Source: Lycium barbarum (lineage: Eukaryota > Streptophyta > Magnoliopsida > Solanales > Solanaceae). Taken from it: 64,000 bases of DNA. The notes beneath the pieces are model-generated. The model was not told the origin of the DNA. It did no database searches and saw only the letters and a list, made by a program, of their open reading frames with translations. Positions 12,476 through 23,753 of the stretch are shown here, piece by piece. Position 1 is the first letter of the stretch. Every line of letters begins with the position of its first letter. Location of the stretch: NCBI RefSeq assembly GCF_019175385.1, contig NC_083344.1, positions 63,054,782 through 63,118,781 of the forward strand, written 5' to 3'. Both the position numbers and the translations under genes were made by a program.

Positions 12476-12487
12476 TGGTATCAGAGC
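12476..12487 (+). promoter_or_regulatory. Primer-binding site of element A
   Basis: TGGTATCAGAGC, four bases after the 5' LTR, is complementary to the 3' end of plant initiator methionine tRNA, the usual minus-strand primer of plant Ty3/gypsy elements. Confidence 0.95.
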
Positions 12488-12684
12488 AGTTCGTCCTAGG
12501 AAGTGTCTACGAGCCGTGTCTAGTAGAGTCTTGTCTATCGGTGTGTTGTGCACCACATCTATAAACAGGAGGCTACCGGGCATTTAGGAAACATGACCAT
12601 CTTTCTTCTTGATAGATTGTGCGATAGAGCTGTGTTATAAGACTATCTCTCCCCTAACGGTGCGTTGTCATTTCAGCAGAACCG

Positions 12685-13482
12685 ATGAAGGGAAAAGCTA
12701 CGACAGCCCAGAAGGGCAAGATGGTGGTTGAAGAAGGGCTTGATCGAGAGCCGTCTACGAATATGGTGGAGGGCGAACCCCAGAATAACGCCCCACTTCA
12801 ATTTTCCCATACCTCGCCCACTTTTAAGGATCAGAGGGAAGCCTCGGTCTTAGCTCCAGTACCCCCCGTTCCTTCACAAGATACCACGGGCCAAGAGATG
12901 AGTCAGGCCATTCTTTTACTGACTCAATTGGTAGCCGCTCAGACTCAGCGGAAGAATGCGAGTCACGATGACAGGGGTTGGAGAAAGGGAGTTAATTCCT
13001 TTGGGTCTGACCGTGAGATTAGAGATGCGCCTCCACAGTTTCCCAGACCCAGATTTGATGGACCTGCTTATTCAAGGTCATCCCAGAGTCTCAGAGTTTC
13101 TCGTTCTCGGGTTCAGAGTAATTCCGGTCAGAAGAGGTCACCAGTACCACGATGTATTCAGTGTCGCAGGTTACATTGGGGACCGTGTCGCCGGGGCTCG
13201 AATGTTTTTTATGCCTGTGCTAGGCCAGGCCATTTAAAGCGAAATTGTCCATCGCTACGTGGTAAAAGTGAGCTTCGGACTACGGGAATGGTAATGGGCT
13301 CTTCATCATCAACAGACCCTCCAAGGTCAGGGCCACAGGGGCTAGTAAGCAGTGGTAGAGACCGAAGATCGCCTAGTCCAAGCAGATCCCAGCATCATAC
13401 CCAGGCGTTAGCTGAACGACGGGATCCTGAGTCTTCCCCTGATATTACTCCAGGTATATTGTTAGCACCCTTTTATGATTAA
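12685..13482 (+). CDS. Capsid-less gag-like protein of element A (265 aa)
   Basis: The start ATG fits the gag start of element L: both have a basic N-terminus with a TTAQKGK/TTAAQKGK motif, 14-15 nt or fewer after a TTTCAG. Residues 1-90 match the gag N-terminus, ending in LLTQLVAAQTQR. The whole capsid region, roughly 200 residues in L, is missing. The chain then resumes at the basic linker and the zinc-knuckle area. The knuckle is damaged: the first Cys of the CCHC box is Phe (FYACARPGH...C), and an upstream CxxC...C cluster remains. It ends just before where protease would begin. The ORF is open while pol behind it is ruined, so it may be kept by chance or by selection; the sequence alone cannot say. 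It might still bind nucleic acid, but cannot be expected to build particles alone. Confidence 0.7.
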   Translation: MKGKATTAQKGKMVVEEGLDREPSTNMVEGEPQNNAPLQFSHTSPTFKDQREASVLAPVPPVPSQDTTGQEMSQAILLLTQLVAAQTQRKNASHDDRGWRKGVNSFGSDREIRDAPPQFPRPRFDGPAYSRSSQSLRVSRSRVQSNSGQKRSPVPRCIQCRRLHWGPCRRGSNVFYACARPGHLKRNCPSLRGKSELRTTGMVMGSSSSTDPPRSGPQGLVSSGRDRRSPSPSRSQHHTQALAERRDPESSPDITPGILLAPFYD

Positions 13483-16303
13483 TGCGAACACGTGTGCAGG
13501 TAATCCATATGGTAAATGCTATATGACTGACTAAAAAGGATAACAGGTTAAGTATTCCTACTTCGTGAGGCTATCCTATGTTATGAGCACATAACGGGGA
13601 CTGTAATGTAAAGTATAACGAGGAAACGCCTAAGGGCATATTAAGCTTTATATGAATGCAAGCGTGAAACCAGCAAGCGAACCAGGGAACAGTAAATGAG
13701 AAAGCTTGAAGGACCTTGATAGGGAAAACTCAGCGCAGGAATTCTTCAACGATCGAGACTATCGACAGAAAAAGGGGGAAGTCAAAGGGAATCAAAGTGA
13801 AGAGACATATCAGAGTAGTGCTTTGCATAATTAAGGGTATGGATGATATCTTTAGTGGGTGTAAAAGATTAAGACTGCGGTAAGGATAAATAATTAAAGT
13901 AGGATAATTAGTAGGAGGAAGGTCGACGCGATAGGAGCGAGATGGGGGAGGATCAGGATGGATAGAATTAGTTCAGGTAGCAAGGGACGGATTGACACAG
14001 GTGGTGTATCCTAAAGAACAAAGCGGTACTCAGTTAAGAATATGGTTCCTCATGCGAAGAGTCAAGGATCGATTATTAAGTGGGAGGAGATAAGATAGCA
14101 AAGAGGAAGTGTACAAAGTACGAGTGCCTAAAGAATAGTGGCGTGGTAGTTAAAGGAGAACATATCTCCTACAAATATCCCATACCAAGTTAGAACGAGT
14201 GAAGTGAATGATGTAAGAAGTTGAAGAGGAAAAGATGATCATGAGTTGTGGGTCTACTGTACGACGATGAAGCGATGAAGTAGAGTGATAACTAATAATG
14301 ATAGTGGTACAATGCGGAGATGAAATCGGCTCCAAGCGCAAACAAGAGTAAGAGAATAAGGAGGCATGGGGCGTATTAGCGGCGTAAGAGACCTAGGTCC
14401 TAGAGAAACGAAGGTGGCGTTACGAACAAATTTTGAGTGCCAGAGAAGAGGGAGGTGACACTAGATGGGTGGCATGGATGGCTAGACCTACTATTAATGT
14501 AAGCGTCCCTATGGGGCAGGAAGTTGTTAAGTGGAGCGGATGTAGATATAAACTCATAACTACTGGATGGGCTAGGTAAAATACATTTTTGTTCGGCTCG
14601 CTATATCGGGCGCGTTATTTTGTCACAAGACTGTAAGGTGAGTACGCTAAGACTTCACACATAAATTGCTATAGCCGTAGATTATGGGGAACGGTATGAG
14701 TAAGATGTAGTGTGGACAGAAGTACGTGAATTTAAGATTTACAGGTACGAGTAAAACCCTTAAAAGGGGGGGGGGAGCGAAAAGAGAAGATACCAGAGTG
14801 AAGGTTGAAGTGACGAACCCTACGGGAGTGTATTGACTAAAAGCGGTAGAATAAGGACACGCAAAAGCAAGAAGAAGGGGGAAGAAGAAGAGCCGTGGGT
14901 CGGCAAAGATGGAAAAACACTGGTGACGGGCAGAGGTGGACTCACAATTCTCTAAGATTATACCACATCATCGTCCCTCTAAATTATAAATCTCAGATGA
15001 ATTTGTAACAAAGTATAAGGCCGATCTGTGAGACGTTGTGTCCCATAAGGTCCCAAGTGACGCAAAACGAGGAATAAAATTTTGAAACTCTGATCGCGTG
15101 ACATGGTTGGAGGAGAGTTGGAATCAGTTTAGGGAGTACTGATTTGTTACTATTACTCTTCCAGCAGAATCGAAACTCTCGTTTCTCTGTCCTTATATTG
15201 ATTTAATGATTTCCGGGATTGAATACTCTTTTAGCTCAAATAAAAATATAACCCCGGAGAATGTTGTGAATATAGTGGGTGACGGTAGCCCCAAGAAGAA
15301 GGCATGCAGGCCTGAGACACAGAATAATTCATGATATTAACATGGGTCTTATTGTAAAGTTACCCCGTTCTCGAGGTAAGGGCGTTAGCAAAAAGGGCAT
15401 TGAGAAGGATATTGACACTTAGATGAATATGACCGTGGATATGGCATACAGATGAATACGACTATGAATGCGAAGATAGACATGGATGCAGGTATACGGA
15501 TGGATGGGTACGAATGAGAAACGCGCAAAAATAGTATGTAATTCGTAGATGTTTACGCGTCGCCAATGAGATCAAGTGAACACTTAGAAGAAGAGTAAGA
15601 GGTAAAGTAAGGGTGAGAGAGTCATGATGCCCGGGGTAAGTTAAAAGAGGGTATGTGGTAAACGGAACTGAAATGTCGAGTTGGAATTGCTGTGAGAGAC
15701 AAATGGAATAATTGCTTGGGGCATAGTATAAGTACAGGTTACCTACTCACCATAGAAGCCCAAGGATATGACAACCTACGAGAGCGATAGAATCACGGAA
15801 TAAAGAGGGAGTTAGGTTCGGATGCATTAGATCCTATAAGATCGTATGCAATAAGCAAGGTAGCTTATAAATTTGTTAGAACTCCCACTAGGAGCATGTC
15901 AATAAAATGATGCTCAAATGACAAGAAAGTTGATGTATGAGAAAGTACCCTTTGCCACATTAGATAGGTAAGTGCGAGGACTTCGAAAAAGGAGGTGGCT
16001 TAAATCAGAGTTTGGTGGCAAAAGAAATACTCGGGAAGAAATACTAGGGAAGCCAGAGTGAATGCGGAAGCCAAGTATCAGCACCTAGTCGAATTTCCAG
16101 GAAGAGTTCATGATGGTATGTATGTTTTAATTTTATGTTTTTGGTTGTGTGTGGCCATAAATGTGTTAATATTGTGATATGGCCCTGCGAGGCGAAGATA
16201 TTGTGGGTTGTTGTAATGGAAAGGTAGTGTCCAAATTACAAAGGAAACTCTGGCCAATTTTCTTAGAATCCCCGCTGAGTTAACATTCGACGACGAATGT
16301 TCC
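13483..16303 (+). pseudogene. Decayed, deleted pol remnant of element A
   Basis: No usable frame remains. Short stretches align in order with pol of element L. About 15337-15381 matches the integrase segment encoding [15 protein letters not shown] at roughly 78% of bases. Near 15840-15880 traces of EIVRKIGKVxYEL appear, and near 16047-16090 traces of the chromodomain end (ENMRSQYPHL). After that come the same 3' untranslated stretch (GTGTGTGGCC...GGAAACTCTGGC) and palindrome as in L. Protease, RT and RNase H traces were not recognised. The remnant is colinear but shortened and full of stops and indels. Confidence 0.75.
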
Positions 16304-16318
16304 AAAAGGGGGGAAGAA
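16281..16318 (+). promoter_or_regulatory. Palindrome plus polypurine tract of element A
   Basis: AACATTCG-ACGA-CGAATGTT (16282-16301) is followed by the purine tract AAAAGGGGGGAAGAA at 16304-16318, directly before the 3' LTR. The tract primes plus-strand DNA synthesis in LTR elements. The palindrome is present at the same place in L and, with changes, in D, M and P. Confidence 0.9.
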
Positions 16319-18938
16319 TGTTACACCTCGGAAAAAGTCCCCGTACATGTACAAGGAATAGAACGACAAGGGTATGAGTGTGGAGTGTTTTACTAAGCAA
16401 GGGGTGATCATTCGTGAATTTTTGGAAATGAAAAAGTTATGGAATTTTATTCAGCACAGTGGTCGTGAAGTGGTATACGGCCCGTAAAGTGATTTACGGA
16501 CCGTAAACCACCATCGTCCTCCAGCCTTTCAAGTTTCAAATTTCTGTTAAGTGGTGAAATGCTTAAATACGACTTGGAATACGGCCCGTAAACTGGTTTA
16601 CGGACCGTAAACCTCGATCGTAAACTGCAATATTCTTCAGCCAACTTCTCTGTTTTGGACATGCTTAAATACGACCAGGGAGGACGGCTCGTGAACCAGT
16701 TTACGGCTCGTAAACTGTGGTTTACGACCACTGTTCACCCCGACTGGAATTCATTAAAGACCAGATTTTGAATTAATAAAAGGGACCAAGGCTTCATTTT
16801 ATTTCATTATGCATCTACACCATTCAAGAACACTCTAGAAGCTCTCCAAATATTCATCCACAAAATTCAAGAGATCAAAGGGGAACCAAGATCATCAACA
16901 TCTAATTCATGAAAGCAAGTGCATGAGACTCTATTGGAAGTCATCTTCTTCAAGAAATCTCAAAAGGGTTGAAATAGGGTTTTGGTATAAAAAGAGTATT
17001 GTTGCTCAAGGCTTGTTCCACCATCATCCAAGGTATGGTTCAAGGTATTGGAAGGCTTAGATACTTGAAATGTATAAGAACATAGAAAATGGGCCTTGTA
17101 TGGGTAAATGGAGGCACAATTGAATAGTAGTTCAATGGAGTCATGAATGTTGATAAGCTACGATTGTGAATATGTTATAAATAACGTCTAGACCATGAAA
17201 TAAGTATTATATACGAGAAAATGTGATAACGAGCTATAACCATGGATGTGGAGAAATTGGAGGAAAATGGTAGATTTTTCTTAAAGTGTATAAGTGATGA
17301 TTGTTGAAAGTAATATTGTGAGTGTCGTTACGAATGTATGAGAGTGGAAATGAAACATGGGGAAAGTATTAGAAATGAAGGGAGTTCTACCCAATTTTCC
17401 TTAGAAATGGTAGTCCGTTCTTGTAATTACTTAGCTAACGACGACATGAATTCTCTTGAAGGTATACGAGTGCATTAGGGGAGAACGAGCAAGCAATAAG
17501 AATTGTAAACGTCGAAGGTATGTGAGGCTATTCCCTTTCTTTCAAAGGCATGATCCCTAGCTTACGATTTCATAAATGCTCCCATCTTTTCCTTGCTATC
17601 AAAGGTTAAATAATCTAAGATTCCGAAGCACGATTTCCTTCTTGATATTTCATAAATGTTTTCCAAAGTACTCCTATTTTCCAAACCAAAGGTTGTGATT
17701 ATGTGAGCGTTATGATAACGACCGTGGATATTGTTTTCAATAACAATGATGATGTCAAAAGTGAAAGTATCATTATGATGACCATTATGAGAGCAAATCT
17801 TATGTTTAAAAGTTTCAAGTTTACGATTTCAAGGACTATGTGAGAACGTCAAGCTATTTACTGATTTCTCAATTTATTCATGGATGGTGACTTTATTTCT
17901 AAATCTTCCAAAGTATATGAATGGATGCCTTATGAAGTTCATGATTTTATTCTATGCTTTCTTTTAATTCTATTCTTCATTGATAGTCTCGCCTTATAAT
18001 AATTGCTCCTTCAAGGCGAGACAAAGCGACGATGATTACTCCATAACACAATCAGAGGCTTTCGACCTTACGTCACTCCAACGTACTTACAGCTTTTCCT
18101 TGGGCTCTCCAGCATGCCATGTATATTATGTATGTATATATATATGATATGAAAATGTTTTCAGGGGAAAGGGGGAAAGGTGAGGCGCTATAGACGCATA
18201 GCTACCTGTACAGCTGGCATATCATGATTCCATCCCGGACGCGGGATGCCCGAACGCGGGATATATGGGTTATGGATCGGGCCGTACGTTCCTCGGCACT
18301 AACTTATTATATTTATGGATCGGGCCGTACGCTTCTCGGCACTAACACATGATGACATATGGATCGGGCTGCGCGTTCCGCAGCAATTTACTATATGATG
18401 CTTTATGAGTATGCATGCATGGATCCGCCTTAACAGGCAAGCAATTATCTATTATCTCCTTGTACTTACTTTATTTTCTTATTCTTACTTTATTTCTTGA
18501 TGTATGCCTTACATACTCAGTACAATGTTCGTACTGACATCCTTTTCTTTGGATGCTGTGTTCATGCCTACAGGTAGACGGGAAAGCGGTCCAGACTGAT
18601 AGGAGTCACTAGCCGAGCTGAAGAGCACTCCCTCTTCCGGAGGTGCTAGTTGGTTGTTCCTTTTGTGTATATATTTGTATGTCACTCAATAGAGGCTCAT
18701 AGATGCTCGATGTGGGTTGTGTGGTTCCACAACATGGGTAGTACGCATGTGTATAAGTATATTGAAATATGTTTTTGTATCAACGCGTTATATTTTTTGT
18801 AATGAAAAGCAAATCCTCTTTTTAAAGTTAACCGGAAATAGATGAATGATTGTTAAATGGGTTAGGTAAATGATAGTACGAGCGGTGCTCGGTGGTTAGT
18901 CCCGGGTACCCGTCGCGGCCCCTAGCCGGGTCGTGACA
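16319..18938 (+). repeat. Element A 3' LTR (2620 bp)
   Basis: It starts TGTTACACCTCGG directly after the purine tract and ends GGGTCGTGACA before the CCTTT duplication. It matches the 5' LTR with scattered substitutions, one fewer 43-bp unit and a deletion of about 20 bp at 17032-17037. That deletion changes the first donor-like site from GTATGT to GTATGG. Confidence 0.95.
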
Positions 18939-19271
18939 CCTTTCTACAGTTTGTACTCCATAGAGGTATGTAGACAGTGACATGTAGCCATGATGTTATG
19001 TAGCCTCATCGGCGCTCATTTTGTTGTACAGTCTATATGTAGCGGCCAAATCGGCTTGTGCTGTTACTTCTAGTATTTATGACTATATGTATGTGTTGGC
19101 CATGAGTTCAAGGCACAGTGTTTCTTATGTTGATTGTTCGGGAGACAATATAGCTCAGTTACAGATTATGTATGGGCCTAGGATAGTCAGTGAGTAGTAA
19201 ATGCAGGCACAGGAGTGCGTGACCAGCAATGGTCGGGTACTTGTCACGGCTCATCGGTTTTGGTCGTGACA
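18939..19271 (+). repeat. Element B 5' LTR, segment 3
   Basis: After removing A and one CCTTT, this joins segment 2 in the order seen in other LTRs: GGGCAGGGCCTTGTCC, then TAGAGG..GTAGACA, then TGTAGCC. It ends GGTCGTGACA, four bases before a PBS. Confidence 0.88.
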
Positions 19272-19275
19272 AAAG

Positions 19276-19287
19276 TGGTATCCGAGC
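19276..19287 (+). promoter_or_regulatory. Primer-binding site of element B (one mismatch)
   Basis: TGGTATCCGAGC differs at one base from TGGTATCAGAGC in the other elements. It lies four bases after the LTR end and would still pair with initiator-Met tRNA, with a weaker match. Confidence 0.85.
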
Positions 19288-19492
19288 AGTTCGTCCTAGG
19301 GATTGTCTACAGACCGTGTCTGGTAGAGTCTTGTTTATGGGTGTGAAGCCGGCCACACTTATAAACAGGAAGCTGCAGGGCATTTAGGAATCATTGACCT
19401 TCCTTCTGTCTTAGATCGTGCGATAGAGCCAGAGTCTAGGAAAGACCGCTTTTGACCCCTTTTCCTTTATATAGGCGCAGATTGACGAAAAG

Positions 19493-19837
19493 ATGAAGAG
19501 ATCACCTTCGGGCAGTGGGGGCGCTAAGATGGCCCCCAGATTAGATCCAGGACCCCAGGCTCCAGGTCCCAGCAGGAGGAGCCTCAGTTCTTTTATTGAG
19601 GTTGATCCCTCGGAGGACCCAGCGACGATTCCGCTAGAGCTTTTGACTCCCAGGGAGGAGGACTCCCCAGAGGACAACTATGATACAGATTCATCTGAGT
19701 ATTCGTCTGGGACGCCGGAGGAGGAGATTCCCGAGGCAGTACCAGCTGCTCCTATGGTGGAGCACTACGTCAGACCAGCCTCTCCGGTAAGTGTTACGGA
19801 TTACTCCATCCCCCTATCCTGGCCGTCGGTAAACTAG
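19493..19837 (+). CDS. Unknown acidic Ser/Pro-rich ORF in element B (114 aa)
   Basis: I do not recognise this protein. It occupies the place of gag, starting 12 nt after an acceptor-like CAG (ends 19480) that is preceded by a pyrimidine-rich run. The first 30 residues are basic and Pro/Gly-rich. Residues 35-85 are strongly acidic (DPSEDPAT, PREEDSPEDN, TDSSEYSSGTPEEE). There is no zinc knuckle, capsid motif or membrane segment. The frame stays open for 43 more codons beyond the amber codon at 19835-19837, to a TGA at 19967-19969. The extension has the same acidic, Ser/Pro-rich character, so the original protein may have been 158 residues. A donor-like CCG|GTAAGT sits at 19786/19787 inside it. 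It may be a remnant or a protein specific to a non-autonomous family. The function is unknown. Confidence 0.45.
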   Translation: MKRSPSGSGGAKMAPRLDPGPQAPGPSRRSLSSFIEVDPSEDPATIPLELLTPREEDSPEDNYDTDSSEYSSGTPEEEIPEAVPAAPMVEHYVRPASPVSVTDYSIPLSWPSVN

Positions 19838-19969
19838 GGGTTGCCTGGTTATCGATATCCCTCGGACTCAAATGAGAGAGATGACGAAGGACAGACGAGA
19901 AGATGGTGGGTTGGTGATGATGAGGAGCACACTTCACCTTATAGTCCACCAGATCAGACTAGAGACTGA

Positions 19970-22247
19970 TCGGCTACAGGTATATGAGCCCTTATTGGAA
20001 TTTTCTATGTATGTGTATTTGCTATAGATTATTACATAATAGCGGCGAGCGGAAATCCAAGGGCCGATAACCAAGTATTTATAAGTAATGGCGATCAAGA
20101 TGTTTTCGCCACCATCAGGAATCTGGAAATCTAGGATGAAAGGTAGTTGTACACATAGGTGAAACGTGAATATTGAGGATTGAAAAGGGCAAAATAGTAA
20201 TTGTGCAATCGGAAGAGTAAGAGACCATTTCTAATTTGGAGGGAGATACATTACGAGATTGTTTTGGAATCTGTTAAGACTTCAGCTTGCTCTAGATTAT
20301 ACGGTGAAGGTCATGCGGTGAGGTAGATGTGACCATGCCAGCAATTAACGCACCGGATTTTATTAGAGTTTCAAGGTTAAGCATGTCGGGGTGAGAGAAA
20401 GAATAGGATGGGTGACCCCCTGGGAAGTGTACTAAAAGTCCTTTAAATCTAGACATAGGAGACAGATAAGAAGCTAGAGTAGCCTAAGGGTAATTGGAGT
20501 ATGCGGAGTGGTTGGAAACTCTAAGAGATCGTGTAGGATGAGGCTAACTAGACCGGTGAAGAGAAAGAAGGTGCATCACAGCTCTAGAATTAGGATGAGT
20601 TTGAATAGTGTTTGGAAATACCTTGTAAGCGAGGCGTTAGAAAATATATATGAATGCGTATGATGTCCCATATATGGTTGTATCAGCAGGTATGTGTATC
20701 CCAGCAACTGACGCTGCGGTATATTAAAGGTATTGATCAAACAGGATGGTGAAGTTCAAGTGACAAACGTTATCAGGTAAGCTGATGTTATTTTCACTAC
20801 AGGTTAGGTTTAGAGAGTTCTAATGCAATGACATCTGGAAAGGAAAGAAAGTGAGTATATGGAAGGTAAGGTGATCAAAATGTCGAATAAAGTAAGAAGT
20901 AAGAAATATGAGTGAGTGAAGCCTCCAAGAGAGACAACAGGCAAAGCACGGGACTATTTGGTTAAAAATTAGAAGGTAGGCATGTGAAAGGGATAAAGTG
21001 TGGTAGTAAATAATGAAAGAGGAATGTGTGGGGTTAGAGAACGGATTTTGATAAGTGGGACTAAAAGGATAGCGACCACAACGAGGAATATGAAGTAAGA
21101 GAAGGAATGATTAGGCCTTGCAACGACGCTAAGAGATTTCCAGCCCTTGAAAGGTATATAAAGGGATAAGTGTGTGGCAAATTAACACGGTTCCCTCGGA
21201 CATGGAGAAGCTTTCCAAAAAGATGACTTAAGAATATAATGGATTTGTGTGCTTAAAGGAATATTTTACGAACTTCAGAGCCGATACTATAAACAATAAG
21301 AGAAGAAAGGTGCTAGAGGAGGAAGAAACCCAAGAAAGGTTAAGGATGAAAGTAGGAAAGGTATACTAATGGGTTGGTCGAAGGAAGAGGAGAGCATTTA
21401 GGAGTTAAGTAACTGGAAATCTTTAACCATGGGACTAAAAACTGTACCTTAACGAGTTGGCAGTAGGAAACCGATTACTCATCGAGGAAAGAACGAGGAT
21501 AATGAGTCAACGCATATGATTAGAAAATTAATGACATGAGGCAAGAATTCTTGTAAAGACCGAGAGATTCAATTATAGAGGAAATAGAGTGTGATGTAAG
21601 GAACGTGTATGGATGACAACCTGGCTGTGACATCAGAAAGACGGATGAAGGCTCGATGAACGGGGATGGAGAGAGTGTACATTGCAAGAATTCTGTGCTA
21701 AGAACAAGAAGTAGCAGGACATTCGGAAAAACTTGGATGCATAGCTGCAACACAAACGCGTAGTTAAGAAGAATTATGAGTAAGTGAGCTAAACGGGCGA
21801 AAGGCCTAGTAGTGGATGGAAGGGTATAGAAATGCTGACAAAAATAATGATATAGACATAAATGGAAGAAGAACTCAGGGAAAGAAGTTTTAGGTATGTT
21901 ATAAGCAAAGTCGGGAAGAAAAATGAGGAGTAAGGTATAATCAAAGACTTCATAAAGGACGTGGTGAATCTTGATGTCCCCATTAACTTGCGGTTCCGGA
22001 AAACCGTTAGTCATGAAAGACAGAGGTGTGAAAAGATGGAAAAGAAGGCATCGGAATTGGATCTAACCCTTATAAGTATTCCGATTGGATACAAGACTGT
22101 AACTAGCAAGAAGATAGACAAGTCAGACCATTCGATGACAGAACCCCGACCCTAAGAAGATCGTGAAGGGTAGCAGATAATTATCGAAGACGATGGTTAC
22201 TCAAAGGCTATGGGCGTATAAGGACCTCCTTAATAAGGGGGGAAGAA
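19970..22247 (+). other. Noncoding purine-rich interior of element B
   Basis: No gag or pol motif was recognised. The stretch is rich in A and G and full of stops in all frames, like the decayed interior of element A. A small open stretch at 21961-22155 has no recognisable motif. It ends with a good purine tract, ATAAGGGGGGAAGAA at 22233-22247, but the next bases do not match the start of the B LTR, so the 3' LTR is missing or replaced. Confidence 0.5.
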
Positions 22248-23400
22248 CATACTAGACTTGAAATGAACTATGACGTTTCAAGCTCCAGAAAAGGAGATTT
22301 ATTAGCTCGGGGCCAGAATTCGAGGCGTATTGGCATATCGGGAAGGTAACGGAAAGAAGTAGAAACGAATTGACAATAAGTGTACCATGAGGCAAACATA
22401 GGGAGAACGTATGGAAGATAACTCAAGATAGCACTTTACGCCAAGATGAACTACGATATTTTTAGACCATGATTTGAATCCCTCGTATCGGGCAAAAATT
22501 GCGCCGTACCTAAGTATGCAGTGACATGCCCTAAAGGGTAATGAAAAGAACAAGAAAGGTCTCTAAGCTAAATTTACAAAGTGTGTTAGAGAGGATGACG
22601 AACCCAAATAACACTTGGGATGGCAATGACAATTGTAATAAAAGAACAACGATTGGTAGTTTGGAAATTTTTGAAGGAAAGAAAGAACACTGCTCTTATG
22701 AATGGAAATAAAAGAGTTCACCGGATATTAGAAAATAGTTCATGGACCACTAATTATACTGAACATGAGAGCATATGCTATGGAATTATATGAACCTTCA
22801 ACGTGAAACTATGACCAACTACAATTGTAAGAAGGCCACACCGGAAAGTCAACAAGGAATAACGACTGACGAAACGATCGTCGATACAAGGAAATCGAGG
22901 ATAAGTATACTTGCATTGCAAGAGAGTCAAAATAGAAGAATTGTCGTAGTCCTATGCTTCTGGGATTGTATTGATAGATGTAAGGGAAGGAAGTAAAGAA
23001 AAGGTTGTAGTAGGAGATCAAAGATGCTGCGAGCTATGAAATTAGTTGAACTCGGATTATAAGTTTTCCATAAGTGTAACTGGACTGCGAAGGATAATAA
23101 ATGGCGAAGAAACATTACGTATATACGTATTTTGGATAATGATATAACTGGCCTTAAAAAGGAACATAACCATTAGGTTCACTAGCGACACAGTTATGCT
23201 GGGTAAACATTTGGAATATAAGGGTAAAGAGATGGTGACAAGGAGGTAAGGATTAGAGAGCCTGACTGATGGACTACAAAAAAATTGGTACAGTGTATAT
23301 CTAAGATCAACGGGTAAAAAAAAGATAGCCAGAGATGGCACCGAAGGAGTAAACGCAAAGAGGGTGCCGTAAATAGCGAGCAGTCTTAGGGAACGAGTGA
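22248..23400. other. Unassigned sequence between B and D
   Basis: This 1.15-kb stretch has no convincing ORF, LTR end, PBS or pol motif. Its purine-rich composition continues that of B's interior. It may be decayed retrotransposon interior, or the rest of the LTR of D, whose left limit I could not fix. Confidence 0.4.
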
Positions 23401-23637
23401 AATATGTCCAGAAATATGTACCGTATTTCAAAATACTGGTCGTAAACTATAGCCGTATTTTATGATAGCAAAACAGTGAGCACCCTAGGAAGGTAGTGAA
23501 ATACGCCCAAGGAAATACGGACCGTATTTCAAATTACGGGCTGTAAACTATGGCCGTATTTTACATTTAACGAAAACAGTGAAGTACAATCCTCTAAGAC
23601 ACTTTCATACTTAACTTGAATTTTATGGAGTGTCACA
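23400..23637 (-). repeat. Start of the 3' LTR of element D, minus strand
   Basis: On the minus strand it begins TGTGACACTCCATAAAATTC directly after the purine tract at 23638-23652. Within 75-220 bp of that start are palindromic units (ATACGGNCCGTATTT, GTAAACTATGGCC), as in the U3 of A, L and P. The left limit is not defined. Confidence 0.6.
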
Positions 23638-23680
23638 TTATCCCCCCTTAAGACCATTCGTCCTCGAATGAGAATCATAG
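23638..23680 (-). promoter_or_regulatory. Polypurine tract and palindrome of element D
   Basis: On the minus strand, CATTCG-AGGA-CGAATG is followed by TTAAGGGGGGATAA and then the LTR start. The order matches A, L, M and P. Confidence 0.85.
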
Positions 23681-23753
23681 CCTAGAAAGAATTCACCAAA
23701 CCACAAGTTACTTCGAACAAACACAACAATTCATCTATGAATAATTTAAAACG

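Larger units (their letters stand above)
10504..12676 (+). other. Candidate leader intron of element A
   Basis: The donor-like CCAAG|GTATGT at 10503/10504 ends the putative first exon. The acceptor-like TTGTCATTTCAG ends at 12676, nine bases before the gag ATG. A second donor-like AAG|GTATGT is at 11007/11008. The interval contains the hairpin module, the LTR end and the PBS. The same arrangement in B, L, M and P supports it, but no transcript evidence is available. In the 3' LTR the first donor has become GTATGG. Confidence 0.4.
9790..18938 (+). mobile_element. Element A: complete non-autonomous Ty3/gypsy retrotransposon
   Basis: Both LTRs run from TGTTACACCTCGG to GGGTCGTGACA and are nearly identical. 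The perfect target duplication CCTTT lies at 9785-9789 and 18939-18943, inside the LTR of element B. The interior is only about 3.85 kb, against about 5.07 kb in element L. It has a PBS, a gag-like ORF without the capsid region, a decayed pol and a purine tract. It cannot make protease, reverse transcriptase or integrase, so it must have moved using another element's proteins. The near-identity of the LTRs points to a fairly recent insertion. Confidence 0.95.

Noticed and set aside
19270..19300. tRNA gene at the PBS-like sequences
   Set aside because: Only the 12-base complement of a tRNA 3' end is present; no cloverleaf can be formed.
21520..22014. 164-codon minus-strand frame with hydrophobic runs
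   Set aside because: Reverse complement of purine-rich decayed sequence gives Phe/Leu/Ser-rich translation that looks membrane-like by composition only.
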